This document shows, piece after piece, positions 52,329 through 60,111 of a stretch of 64,000 nucleotides of DNA (position 1 is its first letter; each line of letters begins with the position of its first letter). The notes beneath the pieces are model-generated. The model did no database searches. It was not told the origin of the DNA and was given only the letters and a program-made list of their open reading frames with translations. Source of the stretch: Bartonella phoceensis (GTDB taxonomy: Bacteria > Pseudomonadota > Alphaproteobacteria > Rhizobiales > Rhizobiaceae); assembly GCF_902825145.1 (NCBI RefSeq), contig NZ_CADEAD010000004.1:62001-126000 (forward strand). Reading direction: 5' to 3'. Made by a program: the position numbers and the translations under genes.

Positions 52329-53606
52329 ATGATTGGTGTTATGCGTAAATTTATTCAAGACGTAACTGAAGCTATGGAAGCTTTGCATCATGTGTTTGCT
52401 GAAACACCACTTCAAAGAAATGATTTTCTTAGTCAAAAATATGATGCAGAAATTTATTTGAAACGTGAAGATTTAACACCGGTACGATCTTATAAAATTC
52501 GCGGTGCTTTCAATTTTGTTTCGAAAATGCTTGGTGAGGTTCCTTCGGATGCTGCATTTATTTGTGCATCCGCGGGAAATCATGCGCAAGGTGTCTCTTT
52601 TGTTTGTCGCTATTTTGAACGTAAAGGTGTGATTTTTATGCCTGTGACGACTCCACAACAAAAAATTGATAAGACACGTATTTTTGGCAAAGAGTTTGTG
52701 GATATCCGTTTAGTCGGTGAGACATTTGATCAATGTTATGCGGCCGCGCGATCTTTTGCTATAGAGAGTGGAGGGGTGATGGCACCACCTTTTGACAATA
52801 TTCATATTATTACGGGGCAGGCGACAGTTCTATGTGAAGCTGTGTTACAATGGAAAAAACTCAATGGCGAGCGCGAGCCAGATTTAATGATTGTACCTGT
52901 AGGTGGTGGTGGTTTGGCGAGTGGTGTGAGTAAGTTTTTACGAGAATATGGTTGGAAGACGGAACTTCGTTTTGCTGAGCCGCAGAGAGCCGCAAGTTTG
53001 CGCGTTTGTTTAGAGAGTGGAAAACGTGTCAAACTTGAAAATATCGATACATTCATAGATGGTGCTGCTGTAGCCGAAATTGGTGCGTTAAATTACACAA
53101 TACTGAAGCAATTTTCGCCCGATTCTGTTATTACAGTTCCTGAAAATCGTGTTTGTTCTACAATGGTTGAAATGCTTAATGTTGAAGGTGTGGTTCTTGA
53201 ACCAGCGGGTGCTTTATCCATTGATGCTCTTAACAGTATTTCTCCTCAAGAGTTGAAAGGTAAAAAAATTCTTCTCATTATTTCAGGCGGTAATTTTGAT
53301 TTTGAGCGTTTGCCGGATATTAAGGAGCGTTCTCTACGTTTTCAGGGTTTGAGAAAGTATTTTATTTTTAGTTTTCCGCAACACCCTGGTGCATTGCGGA
53401 GTTTTCTTGCTACATTATCACCAGATGATGATATTGTGCGCTTTGAGTATCTTAAAAAATCAGCTAGAAGCTTTGGCTCTGTGTTGATTGCAATTGAAAC
53501 AAAGAAATACGATAACTTTTGTATCTTAGAGCAAAATTTTCAAGCTTTAGGTTGGCGCTATCGTGATATTACCGATGATCAAACATTGTTTGATTTTGTC
53601 ATTTAA
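52329..53606 (+). CDS. ilvA: Threonine dehydratase IlvA
   Basis: IlvA deaminates threonine to 2-ketobutyrate, the first committed step to isoleucine, using pyridoxal phosphate. The 425-residue protein shows LKREDLTPVRSYKIRGAFNF with the PLP Lys near residue 59, SAGNHAQGVSF, the phosphate-binding VPVGGGGLASGVS and EPAGALSIDAL. A single ACT-like regulatory domain closes the protein (about 340-425, FSFPQHPGALRSFLATL). This resembles the shorter IlvA type rather than the 514-residue E. coli enzyme. An in-frame ATG at 52341 is an alternative start, and neither start has a strong ribosome binding site. Confidence 0.92.
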   Translation: MIGVMRKFIQDVTEAMEALHHVFAETPLQRNDFLSQKYDAEIYLKREDLTPVRSYKIRGAFNFVSKMLGEVPSDAAFICASAGNHAQGVSFVCRYFERKGVIFMPVTTPQQKIDKTRIFGKEFVDIRLVGETFDQCYAAARSFAIESGGVMAPPFDNIHIITGQATVLCEAVLQWKKLNGEREPDLMIVPVGGGGLASGVSKFLREYGWKTELRFAEPQRAASLRVCLESGKRVKLENIDTFIDGAAVAEIGALNYTILKQFSPDSVITVPENRVCSTMVEMLNVEGVVLEPAGALSIDALNSISPQELKGKKILLIISGGNFDFERLPDIKERSLRFQGLRKYFIFSFPQHPGALRSFLATLSPDDDIVRFEYLKKSARSFGSVLIAIETKKYDNFCILEQNFQALGWRYRDITDDQTLFDFVI

Positions 53607-53643
53607 GAAGCAGAAATTTTTGCTATAATGAAAGATAATAAAA

Positions 53644-54174
53644 ATGAAATCTGTTTTTTATTTTTTACTAAGTCTCTTTTTGCTTGTAAGTGTTGATAAG
53701 CAGAGTTTAGCATCTGAGCCATCGACAACACAAAAAGCTGAACTTTTAAGATTAGTGGTTGATATTAATAACGCTATAAAAAATAGGAATTTTGCGCTTA
53801 TTTCTGCTTATATACCTGATAAGCTTTATAAAGAAATAGGACGCCGATTGAATACGTCAGAAGATAAATTGCGTCATAATTTTCTTGAACAATTGCGTGC
53901 TCAATTTGAGAGTTTGCCTGCTGATGCCTATTATTTAGATGCAACAGACATAGAATATTCGCAAACCGATAAAGGTACTTTTTATGCTTTGATTCCAACG
54001 ACGCTTGAGACAAAAGATCGCATTATTGAATATAAAACTTTGGCAATTTTTGATAAAACACAATGGTATTTAATCTATGGTGGTCAGAAAACCGTACAAA
54101 ATCCAGTTTTTTTGGAAACTTATCCTGATTTTAATAAGGTACATTTACCCCTAGCAACAATAATAAAGAAATGA
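53644..54174 (+). CDS. Secreted protein of unknown function
   Basis: A 176-residue protein with a Sec signal peptide (MKSVFYFLLSLFLLVSVDKQ, cleavage near SLA-SEP). The mature part is mixed alpha/beta (ELLRLVVDINNAIKNRNF, DKLRHNFLEQLRAQFESLP, TLAIFDKTQWYLIYGGQK), resembling a small NTF2-like or DUF-type periplasmic domain, but I do not recognise the family. It lies 37 bases after ilvA on the same strand and may be co-transcribed with it. No cysteines remain in the mature part. Confidence 0.65.
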   Translation: MKSVFYFLLSLFLLVSVDKQSLASEPSTTQKAELLRLVVDINNAIKNRNFALISAYIPDKLYKEIGRRLNTSEDKLRHNFLEQLRAQFESLPADAYYLDATDIEYSQTDKGTFYALIPTTLETKDRIIEYKTLAIFDKTQWYLIYGGQKTVQNPVFLETYPDFNKVHLPLATIIKK

Positions 54175-54466
54175 ATACTTAATATTTGTTTTTCATAGAA
54201 GATACTTTTGCAAAGTTCTTGCTTTTTTATCATAATCCGACGATAATGCCGGGTGAAGGTGTTTAAGCTGGTTAATGAGCTTTTTGTAATGTGAGGTTTA
54301 TGCGCTTTTACCTTGATTTCAGGGTACTTGTGGGCTATGCAAAATCGCTCTTTCAAGCGTTGCTTTACAAATTTAAAATATCAAGATCTCTTTTGCGCGG
54401 ATTCTTGAGTAACGGAATTCAGCTTTTTACGTGTTTAAAGTTGTTGGGTTGAGGAAAAATTCTATT

Positions 54467-55846
54467 TTGAATATAAAAGAAAATATTTTCACAAAGTTGG
54501 GTTTATCTGCTCTTTTGGTTAAAAACTTGCTTATTGCTGGTATGAGTAGACCTAAACCTATTCAAGAAAAAGCGATTCCAGTGATGCTGAATGGGTATGA
54601 TATATTCGGTATTGCACAAACGGGTTCTGGAAAGACCTTGGCATTTGGTTTACCTATTTTGAGTCGGATTTTGGCTTTAGGTGATAAACGTGTTCCTAAA
54701 ACTGCGCGTGCTTTGATTTTGGCTCCTACACGTGAACTTGCTGTTCAGATTGATGAAACAGTTCGTGCTGTTTCGAAAGGAACGCATCTTTCGACATGTC
54801 TTGTTTTTGGCGGAGTATCACGTTTAAAACAAATCAAACGCATAGCAACAGGTGTGGATGTTTTAATAGCAACGCCAGGGCGTTTAAGAGATCTTGTTCG
54901 TGAAAAATGCGTTGATCTTTCTCAATCTCATTTTTTAGTTTTGGATGAGGCAGATCGTATGTTAGATATGGGATTTATTAATGATGTACAGCACATCGCA
55001 AAGTTTTTGCCTCAAGAGCGTCAGACGGCACTTTTTTCTGCGACAATGCCGAAAGAAATTACTGCACTTGCAAGAGGTTTGCTCAATGATCCAGTAAAAC
55101 TAGAGGTTGCTCCTCAAGGTTCAACAGCTGTAGAGGTCACGCAAAAATTATATTATGTTTCTACGCATGAAAAAAAGAATGTTTTAAGCCAACTTTTAAC
55201 AAATCCAGCTCTTACTTCGGTTATTGTTTTTACTCGAACAAAACACGGTGCTGAGGCTGTCACACGCAGCCTAGCAAAGAGAGGATATTCTGTTGCAACA
55301 ATTCATGGAAATAAATCACAAAGTGCTCGCCAATCTGCCTTAAAAGCTTTTCGTGAAAGAGCGGTACGGGTCCTTGCGGCAACAGATATTGCAGCACGTG
55401 GTATTGATATACCAGGAATAAGCCACGTTATTAATTATGATTTACCAGATGAAGCTGAAAGTTATGTCCATCGTATCGGTCGTACAGGACGCAATGGTGC
55501 ATCTGGTGAAGCACTCACACTTTTTGATGAAGGAGTAGAAAAAATGCGGTTGCGTGCTGTGGAGCGTCTGATTCGTATGCGATTAGTGTGTGGATCTATT
55601 CCAGAACAATCTGCGACATTTCCAAAAAAGCTGATTACTCCAGAAAATAGAGAAAAAGAAAATGGTAAGGAATTTCGTTTGAGAAAACTTAAACGTCAGA
55701 AACGATTTTTAAAGTGTAAAAATAAAATTGAGCAGTTACAGGATAAAAATTCTTTATATTCAAATGAAAGACATAAAAAAGCAAAAGCAGTAGTGAAACG
55801 TGCGAAGTCTTTTCGTTTTCGAAAGTCAGTGAAGAAAGCAGCTTGA
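54467..55846 (+). CDS. rhlE: DEAD-box RNA helicase, RhlE-like
   Basis: An ATP-dependent RNA helicase acting in ribosome assembly or RNA decay. The chain has the Q motif GMSRPKPIQEKAIP, AQTGSGKT (motif I), PTRELAVQ (Ia), VLDEADRMLDMGF (II), FSATMP (III), and ARGIDIPGISHVINYD and HRIGRTGR (V-VI). The basic Lys/Arg-rich tail from about residue 390 fits RhlE. The start is uncertain. The TTG at 54467, behind GAGGAAAAA and giving MNIKENIFTKLGLS, seems most likely. A GTG at 54431 is in frame but has no ribosome binding site. It stands apart from neighbours, with a long spacer after it. Confidence 0.88.
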   Translation: MNIKENIFTKLGLSALLVKNLLIAGMSRPKPIQEKAIPVMLNGYDIFGIAQTGSGKTLAFGLPILSRILALGDKRVPKTARALILAPTRELAVQIDETVRAVSKGTHLSTCLVFGGVSRLKQIKRIATGVDVLIATPGRLRDLVREKCVDLSQSHFLVLDEADRMLDMGFINDVQHIAKFLPQERQTALFSATMPKEITALARGLLNDPVKLEVAPQGSTAVEVTQKLYYVSTHEKKNVLSQLLTNPALTSVIVFTRTKHGAEAVTRSLAKRGYSVATIHGNKSQSARQSALKAFRERAVRVLAATDIAARGIDIPGISHVINYDLPDEAESYVHRIGRTGRNGASGEALTLFDEGVEKMRLRAVERLIRMRLVCGSIPEQSATFPKKLITPENREKENGKEFRLRKLKRQKRFLKCKNKIEQLQDKNSLYSNERHKKAKAVVKRAKSFRFRKSVKKAA

Positions 55847-56594
55847 GTAAAATATTTAGAAAAAATCAGGTATTAGAAATATTTCTCTCTTTTCAATTGT
55901 TTCTAAATTTGAACGGGAAAAAAAAGAAGCACAAAACAATATTTGCTAAAATGAGAGGATCTTTCAAAGATTTTCGTTTTTCAGAAATAGGAACAGTTTG
56001 GATGTCTGGTATCGATTAGAGAATATCTTTAAAAAAATTGTTACTTTTAAGTTGGAGAAATGGTTTTAAAAGTTCTATCCTCTTATATTTATCTGGTGCA
56101 TCGCGGTTAGAAAAGCCTTCTTCATTTCCTTCCAACTGAGCTAAAGTTATATCCTGGTGCATTTGGAGATATATCGTTGGACTTTATCTTTATTCAATAC
56201 GTACTGCAACTAAAAAACAAAACACAACGTAACGTTTGCTTACATTTGTTATGAGACTATTTAGATTAGATAAAATTCAAGCTTAAGACTCCAATTCGTC
56301 TCATAGCTTTTTGAGCTGCAAGGAGCTTTTTTGTTATATCGATCGTATGGCGGATAGTCTCTAATGATATACCTTTAACTCTTTACTCATTGATTCGTTT
56401 AGTTATAAACTCTCGATTCTTTATAACAATCCTTTACAAAATCTAAAAAATTACGAAGGAAAGTTAGCAAAAGAAAACATAACCCACGGGATGGGCTTTA
56501 GAAAACCCTACCTCCATCACTACATATTATATAAATTCACAAATCTGACATTTTTAAAAAATATGCAGAAAATCATACGCTATAAAAATATAAG
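55847..56594. other. Spacer after the DEAD-box helicase gene
   Basis: About 750 bases with no intact gene. A degenerate minus-strand frame is listed at 56266-56433. The rest is AT-rich without recognised structure. Confidence 0.45.
56266..56433 (-). pseudogene. Possible gene remnant, unknown
   Basis: On the minus strand the frame reads RIVIKNREFITKRINE, a TAA, then RVKGISLETIRHTIDITKKL, LAAQKAMRRIGVLSLNFI and a stop. The composition looks coding-like and helical, and one stop interrupts it. No start codon or family is recognised. Confidence 0.3.
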
Positions 56595-56669
56595 TGGCTC
56601 CCCGGGCCGGATTCGAACCAGCGACCAACCGGTTAACAGCCGGTTGCTCTACCGCTGAGCTACCGGGGA
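56595..56669 (-). tRNA. tRNA-Asn (anticodon GTT)
   Basis: On the minus strand TCCCCGG pairs with CCGGGGA, the D-arm region reads TAGCTCAGCGGTAGAGCA, the anticodon arm is CCGGC-TGTTAAC-CGGTT-like with GTT, and the T-arm is GCTGGTTCGAATCCGGC. The discriminator G and an encoded CCA are present. Confidence 0.95.
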
Positions 56670-56854
56670 ACACGATGCCTCATTCACTTGACTCCAAGGG
56701 CTATAGCAAAGCAATACTGATTTGCAAAGGATAAAATTATTTTTTTTAAAAAAATATTATAAATTTCAGAAGAGGAAAAAAGAATAAGAAAGATTTCTAG
56801 GCCTTGACGGATGCATTACCTTCCCTTATTGACACCTTCTATGTTTATTAATGA

Positions 56855-56928
56855 GGCCTCGTGGCGGAATGGTTACGCAGAGGACTGCAAATCCTTGTAT
56901 CCCGGTTCGATTCCGGGCGAGGCCTCCA
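56855..56928 (+). tRNA. tRNA-Cys (anticodon GCA)
   Basis: GGCCTCG pairs with CGAGGCC, the anticodon arm is AGGA-CTGCAAA-TCCT with GCA, and the T-arm is CCCGGTTCGATTCCGGG. The discriminator T and an encoded CCA are present. Confidence 0.95.
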
Positions 56929-57139
56929 GAAAATTTAAAAAAGAGATGGCTTTTAGGGAAGATATACGCAAGTAAAAAATTCCCTTTCATGGTAAAATGC
57001 TTTACCACGAGGAGCAGTGTAGCTAGAATCTAATTGTTGACTGTAGCGTACTTTTTTGTAACACCCGCAGTAAAAGATTTTAGGTCCTCATTATCACCTT
57101 TTTTATGATTCTTATTATATGTGGGAGAAAAGGGTTGTT

Positions 57140-57814
57140 ATGGTTGTGGATTTTGCAGAGCTTCGTCGCAAAATGGTTGACAATCAAATTCGTACGGTAG
57201 ACGTAACGAATTTATCAGTTCTTGAAGCATTTTTAACAGTACCACGTGAAGACTTTATACCAGAAGAGATGAAAGCTTTAAGTTATCTTGATGCCGATAT
57301 TGTCATACATCCAGCGCAAGATGGGATATCTGCGTACTATTCTATGAGACCTGCCTCTTTGGCGAAATTATTACAACTTTCAGCTGTAAAATCCTCAGAT
57401 ATTGTTTTAGATGTTGGTATAAATAGTGGGTATTGTACAGCATTGCTTTCAAAACTTGCGAGATCTGTAATTGCATTAGAAAGTAATAAAACTCTTTCAG
57501 AGTGCGCAACTGAGATTTTAGAACGTCATCAATGTGATAATGTGGTTGTGGTTCATGGGCCATTAGAGCAGGGATATGCAGTTGAAGGGCCTTATGATTT
57601 GATTTTTATTGAGGGGGCTGTTGATTTTATCCCGGAGAGTCTCTTTAATCAAATAAAAGACGGAGGACGTCTTATTGCCGTTGAAGGACATGGTAATTCT
57701 GGTATTGCACGAATCTATGTAAAAGAAGATGGAGTTATTGCAGTGCGTCGTGCTTTTAATCTTGCTGTAAAACCACTTCCTAGCTTTTTGAAAACACCTG
57801 ATTTTATATTTTAG
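57140..57814 (+). CDS. Protein-L-isoaspartate O-methyltransferase-like protein
   Basis: From the ATG at 57140 the protein has 224 residues and begins MVVDFAELRRKMVDNQIRT, typical of the PCMT-like family next to tolC in Rhizobiales. It has a Rossmann fold with VLDVGINSGYCTALLS as SAM motif I near 95-110, and DLIFIEGAVDFIPE downstream. Motif I here is GINSG rather than the common GTGSG, so activity on isoaspartate is not assured. GGGAGAAAAGGG precedes 57140; the frame also allows a start at 57119. tolC follows after about 57 bases. Confidence 0.85.
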   Translation: MVVDFAELRRKMVDNQIRTVDVTNLSVLEAFLTVPREDFIPEEMKALSYLDADIVIHPAQDGISAYYSMRPASLAKLLQLSAVKSSDIVLDVGINSGYCTALLSKLARSVIALESNKTLSECATEILERHQCDNVVVVHGPLEQGYAVEGPYDLIFIEGAVDFIPESLFNQIKDGGRLIAVEGHGNSGIARIYVKEDGVIAVRRAFNLAVKPLPSFLKTPDFIF

Positions 57815-57871
57815 TGTTTGTTTTGTTTGTAAATAAAAGATAATTTTATAACTAATGTGGGGTTTGTTATT

Positions 57872-59161
57872 GTGTTCGAAGTAAACAGAAAATTTCAGGT
57901 GTGTTTGTTGCTGGTTTTGAGTATTTTTTCAGGGTCGGTTTGTGCAGAAACATTGATGGATGCCTTTACTAAAGCTTATGTAAATAATGCGAAATTGAAT
58001 AGTGAACGTGCTGCTGTGCGTATATCAAGTGATGATGTAGTCATTGCGCGGTCGGGGCTTTTGCCGCAAATTGAAGGTGTTGGAAACTATGGGCGGAATA
58101 AGTCCATGACAGGTTCTTATATCACTTCTGGGTCTATAGGATTAAAATTAAATCAAAGATTATTTGATGGTTTTATCACACAAAATATGTTTTCTTCAGC
58201 TCAGGTTAAGTTGCAAGCACAGCGTGAATATCTTCGAAATGCTGAGCAAAATACGTTTCTTGATGCTGTAACAGCCTATGCGAATGTCTATCAGGCGCGC
58301 CGTATTGCTGATCTTCGTAGAGAGAATTTGGCTGCTCTTGAAGAGCAAGTTCGTTCGAATAAAGCAAAATTTGATGTAGGAGAGGGAGATCGTGTTGATC
58401 TTTCGCAAGCGCAAGCTGCCCGTTCTGTAGCTATTTCAGAACTGAGTTTGGCACGTGCTGATGTAAAAGCAGCAGAGGCAGTTTATCGACAAGTTATTGG
58501 TTCTGATCCTGAAAAATTAACACATCCACCAGTAGCGAAAGATTTGCCGGTTAATCTTGATGCTGCTTACCAGATGAGTGTTGTGCTGCATCCGGCAATT
58601 CTTTACGCAAAATATTTGGTTGATGCTAATCTTTACAATGTAAAAGCGAAAGAAGGGGCGTTGCTTCCTAAAGTTGATTTTTCTGCCTCAGTGTCTTATA
58701 ATCGGGTTTACAGTAGTGCTGGGGAGGATGGAGTTTCTAAATCAATAGGGTTGTCAGTGAGTGTGCCGATTTTTGAAGGGGGGCGTACCTCTGCTCAGAT
58801 TCGTCAATCCAGGGAACAGCTTGGGCAGGCGTATCTTCAGCTTGATTTAGCTCGTAGTAACATAAGACAGTCACTTACTTCTGCTTGGTTTCAGTTAGAA
58901 GCTGCACGCGCATCTGTTGTTGCTTATCGTGAGAGTGTGCGTGCTGCTGAAATCGCTTTTAAGGGTCGTATTCAGGAGAATCGTGTTGGGCAGGCGACAA
59001 CTTTAGATGTTTTAAATTCTCGAACCCAGTTAATTAATGCGCAAATTGCTCTTGCGGTGGCAGAACGTAATGCTGTTGTTGCAAGCTATAGTGTTCAATC
59101 TTCCGTTGGTAAATTGACTGCAGATTATTTAGGTTTGAAAACGATTAAATATATCCGATAA
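57872..59161 (+). CDS. tolC: TolC-family outer-membrane efflux protein
   Basis: TolC trimers form the outer-membrane and periplasmic channel of type I secretion and multidrug efflux. The protein of about 429 residues has a signal peptide (FQVCLLLVLSIFSGSVCA-ETL), two repeats of outer-membrane-factor architecture (TLMDAFTKAYVNNAKLNSER, GSIGLKLNQRLFDGFITQN; second repeat from about 230, GLSVSVPIFEGGRTSAQIRQ) and long alpha-helical coiled-coil segments. The start is unsure. I prefer the GTG at 57872 after TGGGGT; a GTG at 57857 lies in the same frame. The order PCMT-like, tolC, popZ, valS is conserved in Rhizobiales. Confidence 0.9.
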   Translation: MFEVNRKFQVCLLLVLSIFSGSVCAETLMDAFTKAYVNNAKLNSERAAVRISSDDVVIARSGLLPQIEGVGNYGRNKSMTGSYITSGSIGLKLNQRLFDGFITQNMFSSAQVKLQAQREYLRNAEQNTFLDAVTAYANVYQARRIADLRRENLAALEEQVRSNKAKFDVGEGDRVDLSQAQAARSVAISELSLARADVKAAEAVYRQVIGSDPEKLTHPPVAKDLPVNLDAAYQMSVVLHPAILYAKYLVDANLYNVKAKEGALLPKVDFSASVSYNRVYSSAGEDGVSKSIGLSVSVPIFEGGRTSAQIRQSREQLGQAYLQLDLARSNIRQSLTSAWFQLEAARASVVAYRESVRAAEIAFKGRIQENRVGQATTLDVLNSRTQLINAQIALAVAERNAVVASYSVQSSVGKLTADYLGLKTIKYIR

Positions 59162-59403
59162 TGTATAGAAGTGGTTCTTGAATCTGGCAAAGGATTTTCG
59201 TTTTTAAAAAATCAATAAGCTAATAGTTGATAGGAACTGTAATGTTTCAATGTTATTTTATAAATAAAGAAAATTGTGTGTAGTCCCTTTTCGTGACAAT
59301 TACGTTTGAAAATATAGTGGGAGGTATGTTGATCTTATAATTCTTTTGCTTACACTAAAAATATGATTCTGTTTGTTATTGCGTCTTTGAGAGGTTTTTA
59401 AGT

Positions 59404-59970
59404 ATGGTACAGAGTTCAAGCGTGTTACGTGAGCCGAGTATGGATGAAATTTTGACATCTATTCGTGAGATAATCGAAGAAAATGCAGTTCAATCTGATC
59501 ACTTTTTAAATGAAGGTGTTGCGGTGAATGCCTCTGCAGATCGTTCAACAGTAGTGTCAGAAGGTGTCTGTGATACGACCTTATCTGTGGATGATGCCAT
59601 GAAGGCTTTGGCCGATCGTATTGGTCTTTCTTCTGAAAACCAGGATTTTTCTTCAGTGCAAGAGAAAGAGTATATAGAGGTAGAGAATAATGTGATCGGG
59701 ACGGATGTGCGAAAAATGAATCTTTCTTCTGAGGAACAGGTTTCTGTCCATAAAATGGAAGAATATGGTGATGAGGTTCGTGTTCCGCAATCAGAAAATA
59801 CGGCTTCTGCTCGTATAGAGTTATCTGAATATTGTATTTCTTCTGCGGAGAAGATTGCGAAGGATATCTTGCGTCCGGCTATAGCAGAGTGGCTACGGTG
59901 TAAATTACCTATTTTGCTTGAAAATATTTTACGTGAAGAGATTGTTAAGGCAATTAAAAAGTCATCTTAA
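59404..59970 (+). CDS. popZ: PopZ-like polar organising protein (DUF2497)
   Basis: PopZ forms a polar scaffold that anchors chromosome origins and, in Rhizobiales, marks the growing pole. The 188-residue protein has the conserved N-terminal helix SSVLREPSMDEILTSIREII (about 4-23), an acidic, disordered middle (25-135), and the C-terminal helical oligomerisation segment AEKIAKDILRPAIAEWLRC and LPILLENILREEIVKAI. It lies between tolC and valS, the conserved position in the order. Ribosome binding site GAGAGG lies upstream of the ATG. Confidence 0.88.
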   Translation: MVQSSSVLREPSMDEILTSIREIIEENAVQSDHFLNEGVAVNASADRSTVVSEGVCDTTLSVDDAMKALADRIGLSSENQDFSSVQEKEYIEVENNVIGTDVRKMNLSSEEQVSVHKMEEYGDEVRVPQSENTASARIELSEYCISSAEKIAKDILRPAIAEWLRCKLPILLENILREEIVKAIKKSS

Positions 59971-60111
59971 TAATTTATTTTTTTTATTTTATGTGAGGGT
60001 GGTTGCATTTGCAGTTTTGTAGCTGCAGTATAAATGGATGGGGTGTGCAGAGAATATGATCTACGTTTTGATCATATGTTGCATTTTTCAGCGGCGTTAT
60101 GGATGGATAGA

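Noticed and set aside
54120-54356. 78-codon minus-strand frame overlapping the end of the secreted protein gene
   Set aside because: No start signal and the overlap with a better-supported gene.
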